From contig DASYRM010000159.1 of assembly GCA_036004405.1 (NCBI GenBank), positions 16,972-80,971 on the forward strand: a DNA stretch of 64,000 nucleotides. The letters are read 5' to 3'. How positions within the stretch are numbered: position 1 is the stretch's first letter; each line of letters starts with the position of its first letter. Position numbers and translations under genes: made by a program. Under the pieces are notes generated by a model. The model was not told the DNA's origin, did no database searches, and saw nothing but the letters and a program-made list of their open reading frames with translations. Shown one piece after another: positions 1 through 6,048 of the stretch. The DNA comes from DASYRM01 sp036004405 (lineage in GTDB: Bacteria; Acidobacteriota; Vicinamibacteria; Vicinamibacterales; UBA2999).

Positions 1-1
1 G

Positions 2-1513
2 CTGGCGACGTTCATGGAGGTGCTCGACACCAGCGTGGCAAACGTGGCGCTGCCGCACATTGCCGGCAATCTCTCGGCGAGCGTCGACGAGTCCACCTGG
101 GTGCTGACCGCGTATCTGGTGGCCAACGCCATCGTGCTGCCGCTGAGCGGCTGGTTCTCGTCGCTCTTCGGCCGCACGCGCTTCTACATGGCGTGCGTTG
201 CGATCTTCACCGTGAGCTCGCTCTTGTGCGGCATCGCGCCGTCGCTGCCGCTGCTCATCGTCTTTCGCATCCTGCAGGGGCTGGGCGGCGGCGCCCTGCA
301 GCCGATTTCGCAGGCCATCCTGGTCGAGAGCTTTCCGCGCGAGAAGCAGGGCGTCGCGACCGCGTTCTACGGCATGGGCGTGGTGGTGGCGCCGGTCATT
401 GGTCCGACGCTGGGCGGCTGGATGACCGACAACTTCAGCTGGCGCTGGATCTTCCTGATCAACATCCCGTTCGGCATCCTGTCGATTCTGCTCACCACGA
501 TGCTGATCAAGGATCCACCGGACTTCATCCGCAAGACGTTCAAGACCGGCCTCAAGCTCGATTACATCGGGCTGGGTCTCCTGGCCACGGGTCTCGCGGC
601 GCTCGAGATCATGCTCGACGAAGGGCAGCGGGACGACTGGTTCGGGTCGCACATGATCGTCGCCGCGGCCATCGTGGCCGTCGTGGCGCTCGTGGCGGTG
701 GTGGCGTGGGAGCTGCGTCAGGCCGACCCGGTGGTGGACTTCCGCATCCTGAAGAACCGCAGCTTCGCGGTGGCGGCGGTCACGATGTACGCGGTGGGGT
801 TCACGCTCTACGGCAGCACGGCGCTGCTGCCGATCTTCCTGCAGACCATCCTGGGCTACACGGCGCTCCTGAGCGGGCTCGTGCTGTCGCCGGGCGGCGT
901 GGCGATGATGATCGGGTTCGCGATGGTCGGCCGCCTGCTCGGCATCCTGCAGGCACGGGCGCTCATCATCTTCGGCCTGATCGTCTCGGCGCTCGGGACC
1001 TATCAGATGGCGCACTTCAATCTGAACATCGACTTCAACACGGCGATGTGGGCGCGCACGCTGCAGGCGTTCGGCATGGCGTTCCTGTTCGTGCCGATCA
1101 ACGTCGCGGCGTTTGCCACCATCCCGCGCGAAAAGCTGGGCTACGCGACCGGGCTGATGAACCTGTTCCGCAACATCGGCGGCAGCGCCGGCATCGCCAT
1201 GGTGACCACCATGGTGGCGCGCCGCTCCCAGTTCCATCAGGGCACGCTCGTGAGCCACGTCACGCCGCTCGATCCCGGCTACGGCGACATGCTGCACGGC
1301 ACGGCGTCGACGCTCGTCGCGCAGGGGGCCAGTGCGGCTGATGCCGCCGGGCAGGCGCAGGGTCTCGTGTATGGCCTGGTGCAGCGGCAAGCGTCGATGA
1401 TGGCGGTCGCCGACACGTTCTGGGTGATGTCGCTCATCTTCCTGGCCATCGCGCCGCTGGTGCTGCTGATCCGGAAGACGGGTCCGGTCACGGGACCGGT
1501 GCACGTCGACTGA
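2..1513 (+). CDS. DHA2-family MFS drug exporter (EmrB/QacA type), 5' end cut by window
   Basis: A drug:H+ antiporter of the 14-helix DHA2 family, acting in the inner membrane. The reading frame is open to the window edge (codons LATF precede the first ATG at 14), so the true start lies upstream. Family signatures are visible: EVLDTSVANVALPHIAG in helix 1, the DESTWVLTAYLVANAIVLPLSGW stretch, and the helix-5 antiporter motif around GMGVVVAPVIGPTLGGW. The 499 residues seen cover nearly a whole exporter of about 510-530 aa. An EmrA-like membrane-fusion partner would be expected just upstream, outside the window. The substrate cannot be told. Confidence 0.88.
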   Translation: MATFMEVLDTSVANVALPHIAGNLSASVDESTWVLTAYLVANAIVLPLSGWFSSLFGRTRFYMACVAIFTVSSLLCGIAPSLPLLIVFRILQGLGGGALQPISQAILVESFPREKQGVATAFYGMGVVVAPVIGPTLGGWMTDNFSWRWIFLINIPFGILSILLTTMLIKDPPDFIRKTFKTGLKLDYIGLGLLATGLAALEIMLDEGQRDDWFGSHMIVAAAIVAVVALVAVVAWELRQADPVVDFRILKNRSFAVAAVTMYAVGFTLYGSTALLPIFLQTILGYTALLSGLVLSPGGVAMMIGFAMVGRLLGILQARALIIFGLIVSALGTYQMAHFNLNIDFNTAMWARTLQAFGMAFLFVPINVAAFATIPREKLGYATGLMNLFRNIGGSAGIAMVTTMVARRSQFHQGTLVSHVTPLDPGYGDMLHGTASTLVAQGASAADAAGQAQGLVYGLVQRQASMMAVADTFWVMSLIFLAIAPLVLLIRKTGPVTGPVHVD

Positions 1514-1540
1514 TGTTGCCCGTCCACTGATTCGTACGTG

Positions 1541-1565
1541 CGCCCGGGTCTTTCAGACCCGGGCG
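1541..1565. repeat. Family A hairpin repeat, subtype with CCCGGGTCT stem
   Basis: A perfect 11-bp inverted repeat, 1541-1551 against 1555-1565, with a TTC loop. It starts 27 bases after the DHA2 stop codon and is preceded by GTACGTG. The reverse complement of the repeat at 9535-9557 carries the same GTACGTG head and the same stem. It may end transcription of the exporter, but there is no T-tract. Confidence 0.8.
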
Positions 1566-1571
1566 ACCGCC

Positions 1572-1577
1572 TATAAT
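1572..1577 (+). promoter_or_regulatory. TATAAT -10 box of the MHS-type transporter gene
   Basis: A perfect TATAAT sits 14 nt before the GTG start at 1592, giving a predicted leader of only about 8 nt. No good -35 is visible because the family A hairpin occupies that space. Confidence 0.55.
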
Positions 1578-1591
1578 CGCGCAGGCCCTTC

Positions 1592-2893
1592 GTGTCCCCA
1601 CCGACCTCGCTGTCCCGCAAGGCCGTCGTCGCCGTCGTCATCGGCAACTGGCTCGAGTTCTACGACTTCCTCGCCTTCACGTTCTTCGCGGTGATGATCG
1701 GCCGCGCGTTCTTCCCCGGCGAGTCGGAGTTCGGCCGGCTCCTGAGCGCGCTCGCGACGTTCGGCGTGGGCTTCTTTACGCGACCGCTGGGCGCGGCCGT
1801 GATCGGCACCTATGCGGACAAGGCGGGCCGGCGCGCCGCCATGACCTTGACGCTCATGCTGATGGCCGTCGGTTCGGCGATGATGGGTCTCGCCCCCACG
1901 TACGCGCAGATCGGGATCGCGGCGCCGATCATCCTGGTCGTCGCGCGCCTGATTCAGGGGTTCTCGTGCGGCGGCGAGGTGGGCCCCGCGACGGCGTACC
2001 TGCTGGAGTCGGCAGCTCCGGCGAAGCGTGTCGGAATGGCAGCGTGGCAGGCCTACAGCCAGCTTCTGGCGCTGCTGTCCGGCAGCCTGGCCGGCGTGGT
2101 GATCACCAACGTCCTCTCTCAAGAGCAGCTGTATGCGTGGGGATGGCGGCTGCCGTTCCTGCTCGGGATCCTGATCGCACCCGTCGGCCTGTATATCCGC
2201 CGCCAGCTGCCCGAGACGATTCAACCGGGGGAGGCGCACAAGACTGCGCGCGCCATTCTCGGCGAACTCGTGCGCCACCACGCGCGCTCCGTGCTCTTCG
2301 GCGTCCTCATCATCTGCGGCGGCACGGTGGCCACGTATGTGTTCACCTACATGACCACCTTCGCCATCACCACGCTGCATCTCTCGCCCGCCGTCGGGAC
2401 GACGTTGACGATGATGGGATATGTGGCGCAGCTGGCGGGCGGCGTGCTCGGCGTGTGGCTGGATCGCTTCGGACGGAAACGGTTGCTGGTGGGGGCGCGC
2501 CTGGTGTTCCTGGCGAGCATCTACCCGGCGTTCGTGATCCTGACGTCGCCGGAGACGTCGATCGTGACGCTCTTTGCCGTCTATATGGCGCTCAGCGCCG
2601 CGTTCTCCATGGGCCTGGTGCCCATCTACGCCTTCCTGCTCGAGGCGTTCCCGAAAGCCGTGCGCTCGAGCGGACTGTCGATTCTCTACGCGCTCGGCAC
2701 CACGATCTTCGGCGGCACGACGCAGTTCGTGGTGGCGTGGCTCATCGAGCGCACCGGCAGCCCGATGGTGCCGGCGTGGTACATGCTCGCGACGACCATC
2801 GCGGGGACGATCGGCGTGCTCGGCCTGATGCCGCACCCGGAGGTCGTGCGTGAGTCCGCCACGGGCCGCCTGAAGGCGGCCCCTACTGCGTGA
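1592..2893 (+). CDS. MFS transporter, metabolite:H+ symporter (MHS) family
   Basis: A 433-residue, 12-helix inner-membrane symporter. GNWLEFYDFLAFTFFAV in helix 1, DKAGRRAAM in the 2-3 loop and LIQGFSCGGEVGPATAYLLE in helix 4 mark the MHS subfamily (citrate, tricarballylate, shikimate, proline/betaine porters). The closest feel is the citrate/tricarballylate group, but the substrate is a guess. It starts at GTG 1592, right after a TATAAT box. The last nine residues, GRLKAAPTA, are encoded by a family A palindrome (2863-2882), so the natural C-terminus has been replaced or extended by a repeat. It converges on and overlaps the pstS-like gene by 11 bp. Confidence 0.85.
   Translation: MSPPTSLSRKAVVAVVIGNWLEFYDFLAFTFFAVMIGRAFFPGESEFGRLLSALATFGVGFFTRPLGAAVIGTYADKAGRRAAMTLTLMLMAVGSAMMGLAPTYAQIGIAAPIILVVARLIQGFSCGGEVGPATAYLLESAAPAKRVGMAAWQAYSQLLALLSGSLAGVVITNVLSQEQLYAWGWRLPFLLGILIAPVGLYIRRQLPETIQPGEAHKTARAILGELVRHHARSVLFGVLIICGGTVATYVFTYMTTFAITTLHLSPAVGTTLTMMGYVAQLAGGVLGVWLDRFGRKRLLVGARLVFLASIYPAFVILTSPETSIVTLFAVYMALSAAFSMGLVPIYAFLLEAFPKAVRSSGLSILYALGTTIFGGTTQFVVAWLIERTGSPMVPAWYMLATTIAGTIGVLGLMPHPEVVRESATGRLKAAPTA
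2863..2886. repeat. Family A (GTAG-headed REP-like) hairpin at a convergent gene junction
   Basis: GGGCCGCC (2863-2870), loop TGAA, GGCGGCCC (2875-2882), then CTAC, which reads GTAG at the 5' end on the minus strand. It encodes the C-terminus of the plus-strand transporter, and its TAG forms the stop codon of the minus-strand pstS-like gene (2883-2885). A bidirectional terminator role is plausible. Confidence 0.8.
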
Positions 2894-3878
2894 GCAGGTA
2901 CTCGATCCCGAGCTCGGCCGCGCTCGGTGAGCCATACATCGTGCCGGTGCGCCGCTTGGTGAAGCGCTGGCGGGCCAGGTCGTAGACGTTCGACATCAGC
3001 GCGATCGTTCCGACCTGCGCCGCACGCTCGCCGGCGTGACGGAGGTAGTCGTCCACGAGCGCGCGCACGTCCGGCCGCTTGGTGCGCGAGTTGTTGACGT
3101 AGATGAACAGGATGCGCGACAGCGGCCGATACACGCCGCGCCCCACGCTCTGCGGCGACGGCAGGATGGGCCCCTGCCCGATGCTGTCGTCGAGATCGTC
3201 GATGGCGACGCTCTTCAACCGGTTCTTCGCCCGCTCGTAGTAGCCATAGCCCACGTAGCCGAGCGCGAACTGGTCGGCCGCGACGCCGTTGATGATCGTC
3301 GAGTCGTCGCCGCTCGACGTGTAGTCCTTGCGGCTGGCGCGGGCGCCGCCGTTGATCGCGGCGGTGAAGTAGTCGAACGTGCCGGATTCGGCGCCGGGTC
3401 CGAAGAGCGCGATGTTCTGATCGGGCCATCCCTTGCGGACCTGGCTCCACTTCGTCACCTTCGTGTCCGCCTCGGGCGCCCACAACGCGCGCAGCTCGGC
3501 CACCGTCATCGACTCGGCCCACGTGTTCTTCGCGTTCACGATCACCGTGATGGCATCGCGGGCAACCGGCAGCTCGATGAACTCCACTTTGTTGGCGGCA
3601 CACGCCTCCTGCTCGTGCACGGTGATCGGCCGCGACGCGTCGACGATGTCCAGCCTGTCGCCGCAGAACTTCTCGAAGCCGGTGTCCGTGCCCGAGTAGG
3701 TCACGGTGACCTGAGCGCCGGCATGGCGCTCCAGGAACCCGTGCGCCATCGCCTCCGACAGCGGGAACACGGTGCTGGACCCGTCGATGACGATCGGCTC
3801 GGATGGCTGCGACGAGCCGCAGGCGGCCGCGACGATGGCGGCGCCGACGACGAGGGTGCGGCGGAGGGCGTGAACCAT
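2883..3878 (-). CDS. PstS-like phosphate-binding lipoprotein
   Basis: A periplasmic phosphate-binding protein of the PstS family, 331 residues. It begins with a basic n-region, a hydrophobic stretch and a lipobox-like VAAAC around residues 16-20, so it is probably lipid-anchored. Phosphate-binding loops are recognisable: IDGSSTVFPLSEAMA near residue 32, TGFEKFCGDRLDIVDASRPI, and GPGAESGTFDYF near residue 158. No pstCAB or phoU neighbours are present, so it is either an orphan or works with a Pst permease elsewhere. A TAGCTT -10-like box lies 7 nt upstream of the ATG. Its TAG stop is contributed by a REP-like repeat. Confidence 0.85.
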   Translation of the reverse strand: MVHALRRTLVVGAAIVAAACGSSQPSEPIVIDGSSTVFPLSEAMAHGFLERHAGAQVTVTYSGTDTGFEKFCGDRLDIVDASRPITVHEQEACAANKVEFIELPVARDAITVIVNAKNTWAESMTVAELRALWAPEADTKVTKWSQVRKGWPDQNIALFGPGAESGTFDYFTAAINGGARASRKDYTSSGDDSTIINGVAADQFALGYVGYGYYERAKNRLKSVAIDDLDDSIGQGPILPSPQSVGRGVYRPLSRILFIYVNNSRTKRPDVRALVDDYLRHAGERAAQVGTIALMSNVYDLARQRFTKRRTGTMYGSPSAAELGIEYLLTQ

Positions 3879-3931
3879 GGGCGCGAAGCTACGCCCGGCC
3901 CATCACGCCCGTGTGACGTGGCGGCGACGCG

Positions 3932-4378
3932 CTACGTGATGTCAGCCTCGCTGAGCGTAAAGGACTCAGTGCTGTCGTCGGCGGCCGGCTTTGGGCTGGC
4001 CGTCTTTGCCTTTGTCGGCTTGGGCTTGGCCTTGGCCGTTGTCTTTGCCGCCTTCTTCGCCGGCGCCTTCTTCGCTGCCGTCTTGACCGCCGCTTTCTTG
4101 TTGGCCTTCTTCAGCGCCTTCTTGAGCCGGCCTGCCGTGCGCTCGGCGCGGGCCGTCGCCTTCTCGTAGGCCTTGCGCGCGTCGTTCGCGGCGCGCTTCG
4201 CCCGGCGCGCGGCCTTGTCGGCCTTCTTGGCGTCCCGCTTTGCCTGCTTCAGCTTGGAGCGCGACTCTTTCGCACGGTCCGCCGCGGCCTTGGCCGTGTC
4301 GGCCGCCAGCACGAGCTGGTTCTCGGCCGTCTTCATCTCGACGCGGGCGCGGGCCGCGATGGTTTCAGGGTCTTTCAT
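3932..4378 (-). CDS. Histone H1-like Lys/Ala-rich protein
   Basis: A 148-residue, highly basic low-complexity protein. The N-terminal half (residues 1-75) is predicted helical or coiled-coil with heptad-like A/K/E/R patterns. The second half carries KKAPAKKAAK and KAKPKPTKAKTA repeats typical of bacterial histone-H1-like, DNA-binding tails, and the last 15 residues are acidic. The start was moved from an upstream in-frame codon at 4435 to ATG 4378 because GAGGA lies 8 nt upstream and the extra residues look non-coding. The likely role is nucleoid compaction or a charge-rich scaffold; function is inferred from composition only. Confidence 0.7.
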   Translation of the reverse strand: MKDPETIAARARVEMKTAENQLVLAADTAKAAADRAKESRSKLKQAKRDAKKADKAARRAKRAANDARKAYEKATARAERTAGRLKKALKKANKKAAVKTAAKKAPAKKAAKTTAKAKPKPTKAKTASPKPAADDSTESFTLSEADIT

Positions 4379-4569
4379 GGTGAGGTCCTCAGCCGAAGCG
4401 GCAAAAGTGGACTGTAACACTACGCCACGTAACATTCATTGCGACGCGGGCAGCCGCGGAGGGAGTGGAGATGGCTGGGGATTTCGTGCTGCGGCCAATC
4501 GAGGTCGACGTCGAATTCGTGCGCGGGCTCGACGGCATCAAGGCCGGCGACGATCTGGTGCTCGAGCTC

Positions 4570-4615
4570 GTAGAGGCGGACCCACCGCAGCCTTGGCGGA
4601 GGTGGCAGGTCCGCC
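4570..4615. repeat. Family A-like repeat with long loop
   Basis: GTAG head at 4570-4573, then stem GGCGGACC (4575-4582) pairing with GGTCCGCC (4608-4615). An inner CCACC...GGTGG pairing fills the loop. The stem sequence equals that of the second hairpin at 10367-10385. It lies in the 266-bp gap between the H1-like gene and dinB, which holds no convincing gene. Confidence 0.6.
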
Positions 4616-4625
4616 TGCCGTCGCT

Positions 4626-4643
4626 GCAGGCCCTCGGGCCTGC
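4626..4643 (-). terminator. Hairpin directly after the DinB stop codon
   Basis: A perfect 8-bp stem, GCAGGCCC with GGGCCTGC and a TC loop, one base from the stop codon at 4645-4647. No T-tract follows, so intrinsic termination is uncertain; it could equally protect the 3' end. Confidence 0.45.
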
Positions 4644-4644
4644 C

Positions 4645-5148
4645 TCACGCGAAGGGATTCTCGTCGGCGCTTGGACCGTAGATGGACGGCAAGGGCACGC
4701 CGAGGAAACGGAGATACACCGAGAGCTGGCCGCGGTGGTGATACCAGTGGTTCAACATCACCATCCGCATGAAGGCGACCCGAGGCATCGCCATCAGATC
4801 GCGCTCTCCGGATACCAGCCGCCAGGTGGCCGACGCCGTGGCGTCGTCCATCCCGCCCAGGATCTGACGCGCCTTGGCGAGGCTTTCCTCGTAGATGCGC
4901 CCCAGCTCCGGCGTGCTCTGCGGGGCCGGCGGAGTCGCGAACTTCGGTTCCTGAACCGGCGACGGCTGTGACACGAACTCGGCGACGGAGCCGGGTATCG
5001 CGGCCACGTGCATCGCCAGTTCGCCAAGCGTCCACGACTTCTCGTGCGGCCGCCACGCCAGGCGGTTGTCGGGGACCCGTTCCAGCAGGCGACGCGTCGT
5101 CGGCGCTTCCTGCTCGAGCTCCTGCAGCAAGCCGTTGGTGATCGTCAT
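4645..5148 (-). CDS. DinB-family four-helix-bundle protein
   Basis: A 167-residue DinB/YfiT-like protein. Family features are TLGELAMHVAAIPG near residue 45 (first metal histidine) and NHWYHHRGQLSVYLR near residue 140 (second and third metal histidines). The metal triad is therefore intact; family members include thiol-dependent transferases, but no substrate can be assigned. The ATG at 5148 overlaps the TGA of the upstream SRPBCC gene (ATGA), so translation is coupled. It is the last gene of an arsR-SRPBCC-dinB operon, a common arrangement in soil bacteria. Confidence 0.85.
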   Translation of the reverse strand: MTITNGLLQELEQEAPTTRRLLERVPDNRLAWRPHEKSWTLGELAMHVAAIPGSVAEFVSQPSPVQEPKFATPPAPQSTPELGRIYEESLAKARQILGGMDDATASATWRLVSGERDLMAMPRVAFMRMVMLNHWYHHRGQLSVYLRFLGVPLPSIYGPSADENPFA

Positions 5149-5597
5149 CACGCCGCCTCCAGGCGCTGCCGCACGCGATTGAAGATGTTCTTCCAGCCCT
5201 GGCTGGCCGGCGCGCCGTAGCCGTCCGGGAACAGACCGAACGCCGAATGCTTCAGCGTGATGAGCGTGCCGCCGTTTTCTTCCTTGAGGCGGTACTGCAC
5301 GTTCGACGCGACGGCGAACGACATCCACAGCGGCCCCGTGATCTCGAGCAACGATGGCGCCTTGACCGCCTGCACGTGGCCCCACAGGTGCCCGTTGCCG
5401 TTGCCGAGATCGCGGAACCAGCGGCCGCCCGGCCACGGCTCGAGCATCATCGGCATCGGCGCGTCCTGGTATCCGCGGTTCGCCGGTCCCAGCTCCTCGA
5501 GCAGCGCGGCAAACGCCTTGTCGATGGGCGCCTGCACGCGAATCTCTTCGGTGATGTCCAGCGTCATGTGATCGAGGCCTGAAGCCACTGCACTCAT
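5148..5597 (-). CDS. SRPBCC/AHSA1-domain protein
   Basis: A 149-residue START-like (SRPBCC, Aha1-type) fold: TEEIRVQAPIDKAFAALLEEL at the N-terminus, PGGRWFRDLGNGNGHLWGHV in the middle, and a C-terminal helix KNIFNRVRQRLEA. Such proteins bind hydrophobic ligands. The ATG at 5597 is chosen over the longer frame (to 5702) because AGGAGG stands about 6 nt before it. Paired with an upstream ArsR repressor and a downstream, overlapping DinB gene, it is likely induced as one transcript. Confidence 0.85.
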   Translation of the reverse strand: MSAVASGLDHMTLDITEEIRVQAPIDKAFAALLEELGPANRGYQDAPMPMMLEPWPGGRWFRDLGNGNGHLWGHVQAVKAPSLLEITGPLWMSFAVASNVQYRLKEENGGTLITLKHSAFGLFPDGYGAPASQGWKNIFNRVRQRLEAA

Positions 5598-5629
5598 GTG
5601 TTCCTCCTGATGCGATGCGGCCCTCGCGC

Positions 5630-5950
5630 TCAGTCGCGCTCGGCCCGCTGTTTGATGCGCCCCAGCTGACCCTGCCAGTAGCGTTGGAACTGGCTGGTCC
5701 ACTCGTGGAGCGGGCGGATCGCCTCGGGGTTGGTGCGATACAGCGCCTGCCGCCCGTCGCGGCGGACGTCCACCAGCCCGACGTTCCGCAGCACGCCGAG
5801 GTGCTTCGAGACCGACGGCTGCGGCAGGTTCAGCGCGATGACGATTTCGCCGACCGATCGCTCGCGGACAGCCAGGTAGTCGAGGATGTCGCGCCGGCGG
5901 GGTTCTGCAATCGCGTTGAAGGTGTCCGAGGTCGTAGCCGCGCGGGGCAT
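5630..5950 (-). CDS. ArsR-family winged-helix repressor
   Basis: A 106-residue ArsR/SmtB-type regulator: AEPRRRDILDYLAVRERSVGEI, then the recognition region LPQPSVSKHLGVLRNVGLVDVRRDGRQALYR. The classic metal-binding cysteine motifs are absent, as in the ArsR proteins that travel with SRPBCC genes. It heads the operon. A near-consensus sigma-70 promoter puts the transcription start at or next to the ATG, so the mRNA appears leaderless. A 20-bp palindrome sits in the promoter spacer and is the obvious autoregulatory operator. Confidence 0.9.
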   Translation of the reverse strand: MPRAATTSDTFNAIAEPRRRDILDYLAVRERSVGEIVIALNLPQPSVSKHLGVLRNVGLVDVRRDGRQALYRTNPEAIRPLHEWTSQFQRYWQGQLGRIKQRAERD

Positions 5951-5956
5951 GAAGGG

Positions 5957-5984
5957 ATCATATTCCCATAAGGGAATATGTCAA
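5957..5984 (-). promoter_or_regulatory. arsR-operon promoter with palindromic operator in the spacer
   Basis: Minus strand: -35 TTGACA (5984-5979), 16-nt spacer, -10 TATGAT (5962-5957), then 6 nt to the ATG at 5950. The inverted repeat ATATTCCC-ATAA-GGGAATAT (5960-5979) fills the spacer, so a bound repressor would exclude RNA polymerase. Both elements are seen directly; ArsR as the ligand is inferred from position. Confidence 0.85.
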
Positions 5985-6012
5985 GCCCAGCGGGACGGGC
6001 CGCCTCGAGCAC

Positions 6013-6036
6013 GGGCCGCCTGAAGGCGGCCCCTAC
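6013..6036. repeat. Family A (GTAG-headed) hairpin downstream of polA
   Basis: GGGCCGCC (6013-6020), TGAA, GGCGGCCC (6025-6032), CTAC. A degenerate half copy (ACGGGCCGCCTC) precedes it at 5995-6006. It lies 12 bp past the polA stop on the minus strand. Confidence 0.8.
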
Positions 6037-6048
6037 GATGTCACGTTG

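Noticed and set aside
4465..4971. Plus-strand frame of 168 codons with a GGAGGGAG-like upstream site
   Set aside because: More than half overlaps dinB antisense, and its first part crosses a REP-like repeat; the protein has no recognisable feature.
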